Source: CAYOHP01 sp964403795 [NCBI: uncultured bacterium] (GTDB taxonomy: Bacteria; Muiribacteriota; UBA6191; CAZXTJ01). Taken from it: a stretch of DNA of 64,000 nucleotides. Below the pieces are notes generated by a model that saw nothing but the letters and a program-made list of their open reading frames with translations, was not told the origin of the DNA and searched no databases. The translations under genes were made by a program, and so were the position numbers. Shown piece after piece: positions 1 to 8,775 of this stretch; the stretch's first letter is position 1; each line of letters opens with the position of its first letter. The DNA is taken from the NCBI GenBank assembly GCA_964403795.1, contig CAYOHP010000005.1, positions 1-64,000 on the forward strand. The letters are read 5' to 3'.

Positions 1-115
1 CTTGCGCTACATGGCGCTCACCTCCGGGCTCTCGGACATGCCAGACACACCGCTGATTCCCCGGGGTGAACCCGGGGCGCTCCGGCTCCGCCCGTTCGTC
101 TGCAGCTCGCCCCGC
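1..115. other. left edge, non-coding, with stem-loop repeat
   Basis: No convincing gene is visible here. The stretch lies just beyond the 3' end of the vWA gene and holds a GC-rich stem-loop (59-77) followed by a block that recurs near 12.25 kb. Confidence 0.4.
59..94. repeat. dispersed stem-loop repeat, copy 1
   Basis: The arms 59-65 and 71-77 pair (CCCCGGG with CCCGGGG) around a GTGAA loop. CGCTCCGGCTCCGCC follows directly. A near-identical stem, the same loop and the same flank occur at 12246-12280. CTGCAGCTCGCCCC lies next to both copies. The element sits at a gene 3' end and may act as a transcript end or REP-like repeat. Confidence 0.55.
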
Positions 116-1057
116 CTACAGCTCCAAGCCTTTCTTCTTGGCTTCCTCGACGATCGAGCGGATCACCATCTCGGAGAACTTCCCGGACTCGGCCGGCTCG
201 CCGGAAGCGGTCCGCCCGCCCCGGGGGAGGATCTCGGTGCGCCCTCCCGTGAAGGTCGCGATCCGCCTCCAGGTGGCCATCCCCTTGGCATCGCCGGGGA
301 GGTTGCCGCAGGCGATGGTGGAGATCGCGATCCCCTTCTCGTGTGCCAGTCTGGCGCTGGCCTCGCAGGTGGGCAGGTCCTCGTAGTCCTCGTGGGGAGG
401 AGCGTCCCCCACCAGGAAGATCATCTTCACCGCTCCCGGTCGCTGGTCCCAGGCCATGTCCTGCACTGCGACCTTGAGGGCCAGGCGCACGTTCTCGGGG
501 GTATCGCCCCCGCCGCCCGCGGCGATCGCGGACAGGAACCGGTGAACGTCCCGGAGCTGGGGCGTCAGCTCCAGGGTATCGAGTTCCCGGGGCTCGCCCC
601 GGTCGCGGTAGGCGACCACCCCGAAGCGGACCCTCGGGGGAGGCTCTCCGGCCAGGACCCGGTCGGCGATCGCGAAGATGCGGTCCTTGGCGGCCGCGAT
701 CTCGTCCCCCATGCTCCCGGTGGCATCCAGGCAGAAGACCACGTCCACGACCGGCCGCTCGCCCTCCTTCTGCGGGGTACGGGGCACCAGGGGCGCATCC
801 AGTACGCCGGTGCGGACCGCCTCGTCGGAAGGGGCGGCGGCGGGCGCTTCCGGAGGAGGCGTCCGTGCGACCGGTGACGCCGCCACCGCCACCGGAGGCG
901 GGGTCGGGTCGGGAGCGAACGAGGCCAGGAGCAGGAGTACCGCTACGCCCCCTCCGACCACCATGATGCCCAGCGCCAGCAACCGCAGCGCCGCTCCCAA
1001 CCCGGTCGCCACCAGGTCCTCGATCCCGCCTTCCTCCCTCATGACGGTCCTCCTCAT
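116..1057 (-). CDS. membrane-anchored vWA-domain protein
   Basis: This 313-residue protein has one hydrophobic segment (about 24-47), a Pro/Ala-rich linker (50-100) and a von Willebrand factor A domain from about residue 103. The metal site looks complete: D111-x-T113-x-S115, T186 in a GGDTPE motif, and D218 in VGD. The domain is probably displayed outside the cytoplasmic membrane, where vWA domains bind protein ligands through a divalent ion. Its ATG overlaps the stop of the upstream M20-C39 gene as ATGA, so the two are coupled and may act together at the cell surface. No partner domain identifies its ligand. Confidence 0.85.
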   Translation of the reverse strand: MRRTVMREEGGIEDLVATGLGAALRLLALGIMVVGGGVAVLLLLASFAPDPTPPPVAVAASPVARTPPPEAPAAAPSDEAVRTGVLDAPLVPRTPQKEGERPVVDVVFCLDATGSMGDEIAAAKDRIFAIADRVLAGEPPPRVRFGVVAYRDRGEPRELDTLELTPQLRDVHRFLSAIAAGGGGDTPENVRLALKVAVQDMAWDQRPGAVKMIFLVGDAPPHEDYEDLPTCEASARLAHEKGIAISTIACGNLPGDAKGMATWRRIATFTGGRTEILPRGGRTASGEPAESGKFSEMVIRSIVEEAKKKGLEL

Positions 1058-3108
1058 TCGATCTTCTCGTAGCGGGCCCGGACCGGGACCGGACCAGGGA
1101 CCACGATCCCCATGCGATGGTACTCGCGTCGGCCGCCTTCCTCGACCTCGTAGTCATGCCAGCGCTCCTCGAACTCGCGCTCCGGGATGATCCCCAGCGA
1201 GCCCAGGATCGAGGGATCCTCGAGGAAGACGAACCCGTCGCCGTAGCCGACCACCACCGAGTAGTGCCCGTCCTCCCACTCCTCGCGGTACGGCTTTCCC
1301 GCCTGGCCGCCCCATGCCTGGTAGGCGACGATCACCAGGTTCCCGGCGTCCACCTGTCCCCGCAAGCCGTCGAGGGTCATGCCCTCGACCAGCGTCGCCC
1401 GGAGACCCCGTCGCCGGAGCGCCTCCACCATCCGGCCCGGGTGGGTCCCCTGATCCTCGCTCGATTCCATCTCCCGGGCATAGGCCTCCTGGTACCCCTC
1501 GAAGCCGAAGGCCTGGAGCACCGCTTCCACCGCCGAGGCCCCGCAGGTCCAGGAGTTCATCTGGGAGACGTCGGGCACTCCCCGCACCCAGCTCGCGGGA
1601 CGAGGTGGGGGAGCCAGGACGGGAAGCCGGGTCGGCTCCCCGTCCCCCAGCGCCCTCGGCTCCGCCTCCGTCGCGGCTACCACCCCAGGTCCCCCGGCCG
1701 CGGGCAGGTCGAGCGCCTGGACCAGATCCAGCATCACCCCGAGTCCTCGGCCGATCTCCGCCACCGGGAGGCGCTCGTCATTGCCATGGGCCCGTTCCAG
1801 GTCGCCGGCCGCCAGCCGGTACGGCTCGAAGCCGTAGACCACCATCCCGAGCGACCGGAACAGCCAGGCATCGGTCGAGGCGGTGAGCAGCACCGGCACC
1901 ACCGGGACGCCGGGATCGCGCCGGGCGGCGACCGCCCGGATCGCCGCCATCAACGGCGTCTCGACCGGGGACGGAGGTCCCGCCTCGTAGCCCTCGACCA
2001 CCCGCATCGAGTCCCCGAGGTCCCCGATCCGCCGACCCAGCTCGGCCAGGAACGCCTCCCGGGTGGTCCCCGGGAGCAACCGGCAGTCGAGTCCCACCAT
2101 GGCCTCGTTGGGGATGGTGTTGATCTTGTCGCTGCCCCCGAGGCGGGTCACGCCCACCGTGTCCCCGAGCAGCGCCGCCCGCTCGGGATCGAGGGCCAGG
2201 TGGGTCAGGAACCGGGGGTCGTCGAGCGAGGCCTCGAAGCTGCCGCGCCAGCCCGGGGCCCGGGTCAGGTCGAGGTCCCGGCACATGCGAGCGAGCTGTC
2301 CCCGCACCGCAGGGAGGGCGCGCCAGGCAGGCGAGGTCTCGAACACCCGGGCCGCCGCCTTCACCGCCCGCGCCACCGAGGTGTCGCGACGCGGCAGCGA
2401 TCCATGACCGGGTTCGCCCCGGTACGAGAGTTCGAGCCAGAGCGGACTCTTCTCGCCCACCGACACCATCCAGGCGTCGGTCCGACCGTCGTCCCGCGCC
2501 CGGATCGAAGCCCCTTCGTCGATCAGGAACTCGGCGTCCCTGAGGTGGCGGCGCCCTTCCCGGACCATCCAGCGCGCCCCGATCGAGTTGACCTCCTCGT
2601 CGGCCACCGCCACCAGGATCAGGTCGCGCCCCAGGCGCAGGCCGAGCCGGCGCACGGCCACCAGGATCGCCAGGTCCAGGATCCCCTTCCCCTTGATGTC
2701 GACCGCGCCCCGCCCGTAGAGGTACCCGTCGCTGACCTCTCCCCCGAAGGGATCGACGCTCCAGTGCTTCGGCTCGGCCGGCACCACGTCCATGTGGTGG
2801 AGCAACGCCAGGGGCCTCCGCGATCCGTCGCCGGGCACCCGGGCCACCAGGTTCACCCGGCCGGGAGCCACCGGGAGCACGACGTGCTCGATCCCCTCAC
2901 GGGCCAGGATCCCGGCCAGGAACGAAGACGCCTTCGCCTCGTTGCCGGGCGGATTCGAGGTGTCGATCCGGAGATAGTCGCGGAGCCATCCGAGGGCCTC
3001 CTCGGCCAGCCCCCGGGGAACCGCCGGGCCGGCCCCGGCCGCCACGGCCGCGCCTGCCAGGGCGAGGCCGACCGCCACCGCCCGCACGCCGACCCTCGCG
3101 ACCCGCAT
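1054..3108 (-). CDS. secreted M20 peptidase fused to a C39-like cysteine peptidase
   Basis: The 684-residue protein begins with a signal peptide (1-28). I chose the ATG at 3108 because GGGAGG lies just upstream; the frame is open further upstream but low in sense. Residues about 35-465 form an M20 metallopeptidase: H105 and D107 in HHMD, D137 in GAVDIKG, E171-E172 in ADEEV, H441 in RAHGNDE. After a Pro/Ala linker, residues 505-680 form a C39-like papain-fold domain with Q516, C522 in SWTCGAS, H615 in DGHYS and D631. Both catalytic sets look intact. M20 enzymes cleave peptides or N-acyl amino acids; C39 domains cleave peptides. The combination suggests extracellular peptide breakdown. The next gene (vWA) starts in its stop codon. 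Confidence 0.88.
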   Translation of the reverse strand: MRVARVGVRAVAVGLALAGAAVAAGAGPAVPRGLAEEALGWLRDYLRIDTSNPPGNEAKASSFLAGILAREGIEHVVLPVAPGRVNLVARVPGDGSRRPLALLHHMDVVPAEPKHWSVDPFGGEVSDGYLYGRGAVDIKGKGILDLAILVAVRRLGLRLGRDLILVAVADEEVNSIGARWMVREGRRHLRDAEFLIDEGASIRARDDGRTDAWMVSVGEKSPLWLELSYRGEPGHGSLPRRDTSVARAVKAAARVFETSPAWRALPAVRGQLARMCRDLDLTRAPGWRGSFEASLDDPRFLTHLALDPERAALLGDTVGVTRLGGSDKINTIPNEAMVGLDCRLLPGTTREAFLAELGRRIGDLGDSMRVVEGYEAGPPSPVETPLMAAIRAVAARRDPGVPVVPVLLTASTDAWLFRSLGMVVYGFEPYRLAAGDLERAHGNDERLPVAEIGRGLGVMLDLVQALDLPAAGGPGVVAATEAEPRALGDGEPTRLPVLAPPPRPASWVRGVPDVSQMNSWTCGASAVEAVLQAFGFEGYQEAYAREMESSEDQGTHPGRMVEALRRRGLRATLVEGMTLDGLRGQVDAGNLVIVAYQAWGGQAGKPYREEWEDGHYSVVVGYGDGFVFLEDPSILGSLGIIPEREFEERWHDYEVEEGGRREYHRMGIVVPGPVPVRARYEKIE

Positions 3109-3205
3109 CGGAGACCTCCCGGGGGGCGAGTCTACTTCCCGGGGCCTTGCCCGCCGATCCGGAACCGAGGGCGGTACCTCCCGGCGCCTGGGCGCGGGCA
3201 GGGGA

Positions 3206-4018
3206 CTAGGCAGCGATCCGGTAGCCGGTGCTGCGACCCTGGCCCACCCGCTCGAGCACGCCGCGCTGGGTGAGCCGGCGGAGCAGGCGACCCACCCAGG
3301 AACGGGAGCGACCCGTCTTCCGCTCGATGCGGCGCGGCTCGACCACGCCTTCGGTCCGCGCCATCGCCAGGATGCGCTCGGCAGCCTCGGCCTCGGTGCA
3401 GGAGACGGCGCCGGCAGGGACCGCCCCGCCCTCCTCAGGCTCCCGCGCCTCGGACCCGGGCTCGGGCACAGGCGAGGTCCGGATCCATGCGACCCGGGCC
3501 GCGGGCCGGAGCCGGTAGCCCCCCTCATCGGTCATGATCAGCGGGCTCCCCTCGCCCTCGGGATCCAGGGCCCGCCGGAGACGCCAGACGTGCAGGTACA
3601 CGGCCCGCAGGTCGTACTCGTTGCGGGCGGGACGCCCCCAGGCGCGGGCGAAGAGTACGGAGCTCTCGACCCGCTCGCCCTCGGCCTCGGCCAGCGCCAC
3701 CAGGATCGCGAACGGGATCTCCCAGGCCCTGAGGTCCACCCGACGGCCCCGGACCCAGGCACTGCGGCGTGCCGGATCGAGCCCCAGGTCGAGGCGCGAG
3801 GCCGCCAGGAAGGCCTCGATCCGGGGGATCTCGAGCGAGAGCACCAGGCCCTGGAACTCCAACCGGGTCCGACCCGGACGCGGCTCCACCCGACCGGAAG
3901 GCCGAGGCCCCGGACGCCCCGGAGGCGGTCGCCCCAGGCGCCAGCCATCGCCGCCGGGTCGGATCGCCCGGGCACCCGGCGACCCGCTCCCTGTTCCGTG
4001 GACGATCGAACCGAACAT
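3206..4018 (-). CDS. transcriptional regulator with two winged helices
   Basis: This 270-residue protein has a disordered Gly/Pro/Arg-rich N-terminus (1-50). An OmpR/PhoB or SARP-type winged helix follows at about 85-172 (RAVYLHVWRLRRAL recognition helix, then a GGYRL wing). A second, MarR- or LexA-like helix-turn-helix lies at about 209-268. No receiver domain or sensor is present. The ATG at 4018 has AGGGGG upstream; a longer reading would run into the rsgA promoter. It is divergent from rsgA and upstream of the M20-C39 gene on the same strand, so it may control that pair. The target is unknown. Confidence 0.7.
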   Translation of the reverse strand: MFGSIVHGTGSGSPGARAIRPGGDGWRLGRPPPGRPGPRPSGRVEPRPGRTRLEFQGLVLSLEIPRIEAFLAASRLDLGLDPARRSAWVRGRRVDLRAWEIPFAILVALAEAEGERVESSVLFARAWGRPARNEYDLRAVYLHVWRLRRALDPEGEGSPLIMTDEGGYRLRPAARVAWIRTSPVPEPGSEAREPEEGGAVPAGAVSCTEAEAAERILAMARTEGVVEPRRIERKTGRSRSWVGRLLRRLTQRGVLERVGQGRSTGYRIAA

Positions 4019-4180
4019 CGGTCCCCCTGCTCCGCCTCCCCGATAGCAGCATCCGTGCCATCGCCAGGCCCCGGGACAAGCCCTTCCCCCGCGTCCTCCA
4101 TGTCTCCGGTGTCCTCCATGTCCCGCTCCGCCACCGTCTCCGAAGTCCCGTGAGAGGCTGTGGACACCTCCCCTCCGGGC

Positions 4181-4186
4181 TACAGT
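4181..4186 (+). promoter_or_regulatory. -10 box TACAGT of rsgA, leaderless type
   Basis: The box ends seven bases before the rsgA ATG, so the transcript would begin at or next to the start codon. No Shine-Dalgarno sequence is present. No clear -35 box is visible. Confidence 0.5.
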
Positions 4187-4193
4187 CCGACCC

Positions 4194-5249
4194 ATGCCGC
4201 TTGCCACCAAGGGCCTGGAACGGGTCGGGCTCGACCCCGGGTTCCTGGCCGCCGCGGAGGCCTACCGGGGACCGGGCACAGCCATGGGAAGGGTGTTGGC
4301 GGAGCACCGGCGCGGCTACTACGTGGCCCTGGACGAGGAGGACCTCCTCTGCCGCATGGCAGGACGCCTCGCCCGCGACGCCCACCGGGCTCGCGCCGAC
4401 CGACCTGCCGTGGGCGATTGGGTGGTGGTCGAGCCCCGCTCCGACCATGGAGAGGGCACCCTCCATGCCGTCCTTCCCCGCCGCACCCGCCTGTCCCGCA
4501 AGTACGCAGGGCGCAACGTCTCGGAACAGGTCCTGGCCGCCAACGTGGACATCGTGTTCCTGGTCCACGGCCTCGACACCGAGCCCAACCCCCGGCGCAT
4601 CGAGCGATTGCTGGCCCTGGTGGCCGAGTCCGGGGCCCGGCCCTTCCACGTGCTCACCAAGCGCGACCTGGTGGACGACATCGCCGCCTGGGTCGCGACG
4701 CTCGAGGCCCAGTCGGTGTCGGCCCCGATCCGGGTCGTGAGCGGCGAGACCGGCGAGGGGGTGGACGCCCTGCTCGCCGAGTTCTCCCCCGGCGCCGACC
4801 GCCCTCCCGGGACCGCCATCCTGGTCGGACAGTCGGGGGCCGGCAAGTCCACCATCCTGAACGCCTGGATGGGCGACCTCTACCAGGCCGTCCAGGAGGT
4901 CCGCGAGGACGGCAAGGGACGCCACACCACCACCGGGCGCGAACTCTTCGTGCTCCCCTCGGGAGGCCTGGTGATCGACACCCCGGGCATGCGCGAGTTC
5001 GGGCTCTGGGAGTCGGATCGGGGACTCCCCGAGGTCTACGCCGACGTGTTCCGGGTCGCCGAGGGCTGCCGCTTCCGGGACTGCCGCCATGGCGCCGAAC
5101 CCGACTGTGCGGTCCGGGAAGCCGGCGAACGCGGCGAACTCGATCCGGCGCGGGTGGCAGCCTTCCGCGCCCTCACCACGGAGGCGGAATCGCTCGACGT
5201 GGTCCGGCAGCGCCAGGGAACCCGCGGCCCTCGCCGACGTCGTCGCTGA
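4194..5249 (+). CDS. rsgA: ribosome small subunit maturation GTPase RsgA
   Basis: RsgA is a circularly permuted GTPase that checks late assembly of the 30S subunit and releases maturation factors. The 351 residues show the OB-fold region (about 30-100), G4 TKRD at 155-158, the P-loop GQSGAGKS at 212-219, the switch threonines HTTT at 244-247, G3 DTPG at 262-265 and the C-terminal zinc site C292, C297, H299, C305. Motif order and length fit the family. It starts seven bases after a TACAGT box. Its last 77 bases overlap the 3' end of the convergent membrane-protein gene. Confidence 0.95.
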   Translation: MPLATKGLERVGLDPGFLAAAEAYRGPGTAMGRVLAEHRRGYYVALDEEDLLCRMAGRLARDAHRARADRPAVGDWVVVEPRSDHGEGTLHAVLPRRTRLSRKYAGRNVSEQVLAANVDIVFLVHGLDTEPNPRRIERLLALVAESGARPFHVLTKRDLVDDIAAWVATLEAQSVSAPIRVVSGETGEGVDALLAEFSPGADRPPGTAILVGQSGAGKSTILNAWMGDLYQAVQEVREDGKGRHTTTGRELFVLPSGGLVIDTPGMREFGLWESDRGLPEVYADVFRVAEGCRFRDCRHGAEPDCAVREAGERGELDPARVAAFRALTTEAESLDVVRQRQGTRGPRRRRR

Positions 5250-6219
5250 GACCGGTCCCCGGGGAATGGGGCAGACCGAGCGGGACCGTCCCCCCCTCCA
5301 GCCGGCCGGCCCGGGCCCGCAGGCCCAGGTAGAGGTAGGTCCACGCCACCAGGACCCCGAACCAGACCATGTTCCAGACGAACGAGCCGAGAAGCATGAC
5401 GACCAGGAGCAGGGGGTAGAAGAGGAAGGACGCGCCCCCGGCCTTGGGCCCGAACGCCAGGAAGAGGGGAGCCACCAGGAACATGAACGCCAGGTGGCAG
5501 ACGAAGAGCACTCCCATCGAGTTCCGGAAGAACCGGAACATGGTTCCGGGTTGGGCGTTGAAGAGCCGGAAGGACCGGACCGCCGCCTCGCCGTAGCCTC
5601 GTCCGTCGAGGATCACCTCGTGGTGGACGAAGCTCCCCATCCGGATCAAGGTACCGAACCCGAGCCACCCCAGGACCACCGCCGCGATCACCCCGGCGCC
5701 GGGAGCCACCCGCTCGGTGAGTCCCACGCTCGCGGACACGCCCCCGTAGACCAGCAGCGTGAGCAGACCCATCGAGACCGAGGTCCCGACGTAGCGGACC
5801 AGCTGCCCGCTCCAGCGGGCCACCACCTCCCGGAGCGTGACCGGCCCCGCCGAAGAGAGGCTCTCGATCGCCAGTCCCATCGCCACCATGGCGAAGGCCG
5901 GAGCCACCATCAAGCCGAAGAGACCACCGATCAAGGGGATGCTCCCCACCAGGGCGGCGGTCGCGGCCAGGGCCACGAAGCTCGCCGGGGAGCGCCGGAC
6001 CACGTCCCCGGCCATGGCCAGGACCCGGGAGTCGTCCCACCCTTCGGGGCTTCCCCAGAGTGCCGCCGGCAGGGCCAGCTCCTCCACCGCATGGCTGTCG
6101 ACGAGGCCCGCCCCCTTGGCCTTGGCGTCGCCACCGGTGTCGGCGGGGGCCCGGCTCCCGACCTCCACACCGACGGAGGGGAGGTCCCGGGTCCCGTCGG
6201 CCTCCCCGCCACCTTCCAT
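5173..6219 (-). CDS. polytopic membrane protein, unknown function
   Basis: The 348-residue protein has a charged N-terminal 60 residues and then about six hydrophobic segments (roughly 80-135, 145-165, 172-192, 225-250, 262-300). The soluble C-terminus is rich in Gly and Pro. The layout resembles bacterial membrane proteins of the glycerophosphodiesterase-membrane-domain type, but I see no diagnostic motif. It shares an overlapping bidirectional -10 element with the HEAT-repeat gene. Its 3' end overlaps rsgA by 77 bases on the opposite strand. Confidence 0.75.
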   Translation of the reverse strand: MEGGGEADGTRDLPSVGVEVGSRAPADTGGDAKAKGAGLVDSHAVEELALPAALWGSPEGWDDSRVLAMAGDVVRRSPASFVALAATAALVGSIPLIGGLFGLMVAPAFAMVAMGLAIESLSSAGPVTLREVVARWSGQLVRYVGTSVSMGLLTLLVYGGVSASVGLTERVAPGAGVIAAVVLGWLGFGTLIRMGSFVHHEVILDGRGYGEAAVRSFRLFNAQPGTMFRFFRNSMGVLFVCHLAFMFLVAPLFLAFGPKAGGASFLFYPLLLVVMLLGSFVWNMVWFGVLVAWTYLYLGLRARAGRLEGGTVPLGLPHSPGTGLSDDVGEGRGFPGAAGPRRAIPPPW

Positions 6220-6259
6220 GCGTCCTCCGAGGCGACGCCTTGGCCCGGCGTCGGGGCGG

Positions 6260-6269
6260 AGCGTACAGT
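6260..6269. promoter_or_regulatory. bidirectional -10 element AGCGTACAGT
   Basis: The plus strand reads TACAGT (6264-6269) and the minus strand TACGCT (6260-6265), overlapping by two bases. The element lies between the divergent membrane-protein and HEAT-repeat genes. The same architecture occurs at 54815-54824. Confidence 0.5.
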
Positions 6270-6320
6270 GGGCGGGAGCCCGCCCGGAAACCCGGCCCCG
6301 GGCTGCCGATCGACCTCTCC

Positions 6321-8588
6321 ATGGATTTCTTCGGACCGACCAAGTACAACCACCGCCAGCTGATCCGCGACCTCAAGCAGGGCGACGAGGACATCGCGAT
6401 CTTCGCCCTGCGCACCATCATCCAGCTGGAGCAGAAGAACCTGGCGGGCGGCGTCGGCACCCTGAACGACCTGCGCACCACCATCCGCCAGGTCATGGGG
6501 AACTGGCCCGAGGAGGTCCGCTTCTACGCCACCCGGGCCCTGGAGAAGCTCGACGCCATCGAGAAGGCCGCCTCCGAGCCCGCCGAGGAGGCCTCCGACG
6601 CCGACGCCGACATCGACCTCGCCGACCTCTCCTCCGACGACCCCCGGGTGGTCACCCAGTGCCTGCGCCGGATCGAGGCCCAGAGCTACGCCTCGGCGGC
6701 CGCGCCGCTCCGGGAACTGCTCGCCAAGAGCACCGACCCGGCCCAGCAGGCCGAGGTGATCGCGGCCCTGGCGGCGGTGGGCAACACCCAGGACATGTTC
6801 GCCATCAAGAAGCTCCAGACCAACCCCAGCGCCCGGGTGCGGGCGGCCTGCGTGGACGCCTTCGTCCGCCTGGCCAACGACCCCCTGATCTCGAACACCA
6901 TGATCGCCGGATTCCTCGAGGACCGCGACGGAGTGGTGAAGGCCCGGGCCATCCGCCACCTGGGGGTCGCCGACTTCGCCAAGTGCGTGCCCGCCATCGA
7001 GAGCTGCATGGCGAGTCGCGAGGTCGCCGACCGGGCGGCGCTCGCCGAGGCCCTGACCGAGGTCAAGACCGACGACACCACCCCGTACCTCCGCAAGCTC
7101 GCCGAGGACTCCGAGGAGACGGTGCGGGCCAAGCTGCTCGACTGCCTGAAGAAGGCCGACCACCCGCAGAAGGTCTTCCTCTCCGAGAAGCTCCGCAAGG
7201 ACCCCTCGCCCTCGGTCCGCAAGGTGGCAGGCGAGGTGATCAAGGTGGTCCAGACCCAACGCCTCCTTTCCATGGGCGGCTTCGACATGCAGGTCCCCGA
7301 CAAGCTGAAGGGGATGACCAGCATCGAGGACCTCCAGGCCCAGGAGGAGATCGACCCCATCGACCTCGAGCACCTGAAGCACCGGGAGCCGGCGATCAAG
7401 CTCCAGTGCCTCTACAAGATCGAGCAGCGCCGCTTCGAGAAGGCCTACCAGCCGGTCCTGGGGCTCCTCGGCACCTCCGAGAGCGAGGAGATCCTGGTCG
7501 CCGTGCTCCGGTGCCTGGCGGCCATCGGCACCAACCGGGAAGTCGACGCGGTCATGCACTTCCTGGCCCACAGCTCCGGGGCGGTGCGGGCCGCCGCCGC
7601 CCGGGCCGTCGAGCAGCTCGGGAACAAGACCCAGGTGATCTTCCTGCTCCTGCCCATGCTCCACGACGCCGACGTGGAGGCCCGGGGCACCGCCGGTCGC
7701 GCCATCCAGCGCCACCCCATGGCGGACATCGAGAGCCACCTCCAGGCCATGGTGGGCCACAAGGCCCTCGGCCTGCGGGCCCGGGCCGCCCACTTCCTCA
7801 CCCACTTCTCGGGGGCCACCGCCCAGTCCCTGCTCACCCGGGTGGTCGCCGACCCCGCCCCCCAGGTCCGCTGGGTGCTCGCCAACGCCCGGCTCTCCCC
7901 CGAGGACTTCTCCGACCAGCTGCTCGAGAAGCTCGCCGGCGACGCCGAGGAGAAGATCCGGGTGGCCGCCGGCCACAACCGGGCCGCCCTCGAGAAGCGC
8001 CGTCGCTCCGGGGGCGAGTCCGAACCCTTCCCCGGCCTGGACGCCCTCCACGACATCGCCCGTGCCAACGCCGAGGCCGCCGAGCAGGCCGCCGAGTCCG
8101 CCGCCGCCGCCCGGGCCGCCGCCACCAGCCCCGACGAGAGCGCCATGGGAGCGCTGGTGGGCAAGGTGGCCCGCGACCTCACCGCCCAGCGCGAGCTCGC
8201 CAACCTGGAGCTGCTCCGCGACAACCTGCTCGAGGGCATGGGCCGGAAGCTCTACGCCATGATCAAGCGCCGCCAGATCCAGCACGCGGCCTACGACAAG
8301 CCGACCTTCGTGATCGACAAGTACACCCACCTCCTGAAGACCGGGAAGACCTCCTCCGAGGACAACTCCCTCTGGGGCAAGCTCTCCAAGATGGCCGGGG
8401 TCCAGAAGGAGGACCAGGGCAACGCCAAGGCCCTCGAGACCCTGCGCCAGAACTTCATCGAGCTCGGCCGGATCGCCATGGACCTCTCCTACAAGGAGAA
8501 CCTGATCCACAAGGAACTGAACCTCGAGTACAACGAGATCGAGGAAGCCGAGAAGAAGGTCAAGGCCTACTCCGAGCGTCTCGCCTGA
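6321..8588 (+). CDS. HEAT-repeat scaffold protein
   Basis: This 755-residue, probably cytoplasmic protein is built almost wholly of helical HEAT repeats (about residues 10-570, with recurrent D-x-x-V/A-R-x-x-A patterns). A charged Ala/Glu-rich helical stretch follows (about 575-630). The more conserved-looking C-terminus (about 635-755) is rich in Lys and Tyr and ends in a coiled-coil-like segment. There is no enzyme motif. HEAT solenoids act as protein-binding scaffolds. The ATG at 6321 begins MDFFGPTKYN; no clear Shine-Dalgarno sequence precedes it. It is followed by topA but separated by 187 bases. Confidence 0.8.
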   Translation: MDFFGPTKYNHRQLIRDLKQGDEDIAIFALRTIIQLEQKNLAGGVGTLNDLRTTIRQVMGNWPEEVRFYATRALEKLDAIEKAASEPAEEASDADADIDLADLSSDDPRVVTQCLRRIEAQSYASAAAPLRELLAKSTDPAQQAEVIAALAAVGNTQDMFAIKKLQTNPSARVRAACVDAFVRLANDPLISNTMIAGFLEDRDGVVKARAIRHLGVADFAKCVPAIESCMASREVADRAALAEALTEVKTDDTTPYLRKLAEDSEETVRAKLLDCLKKADHPQKVFLSEKLRKDPSPSVRKVAGEVIKVVQTQRLLSMGGFDMQVPDKLKGMTSIEDLQAQEEIDPIDLEHLKHREPAIKLQCLYKIEQRRFEKAYQPVLGLLGTSESEEILVAVLRCLAAIGTNREVDAVMHFLAHSSGAVRAAAARAVEQLGNKTQVIFLLLPMLHDADVEARGTAGRAIQRHPMADIESHLQAMVGHKALGLRARAAHFLTHFSGATAQSLLTRVVADPAPQVRWVLANARLSPEDFSDQLLEKLAGDAEEKIRVAAGHNRAALEKRRRSGGESEPFPGLDALHDIARANAEAAEQAAESAAAARAAATSPDESAMGALVGKVARDLTAQRELANLELLRDNLLEGMGRKLYAMIKRRQIQHAAYDKPTFVIDKYTHLLKTGKTSSEDNSLWGKLSKMAGVQKEDQGNAKALETLRQNFIELGRIAMDLSYKENLIHKELNLEYNEIEEAEKKVKAYSERLA

Positions 8589-8646
8589 CGAAGGCGTCGG
8601 GGGAAGGCCGGTCGCCGCGCCTCGCCGGGCCTCCCGGGGCCCTCCC

Positions 8647-8663
8647 CGGGAACCCCGTTCCCG
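8647..8663. terminator. possible stem-loop terminator after the HEAT gene
   Basis: Arms CGGGAAC (8647-8653) and GTTCCCG (8657-8663) pair perfectly around CCC. No U-tract follows, so termination is only a suggestion. The rest of 8589-8775 shows nothing clear. Confidence 0.3.
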
Positions 8664-8775
8664 AGCCGATCCCAGGACTTCGGGCTTGACGGGGATACGT
8701 CCCCGCGGCTTTCCTTCTCCTTCCAGGTGGCCCTCCCCGAGGGGGGGGTCCCGTCTTCCCGGGAGAGCCCACACG

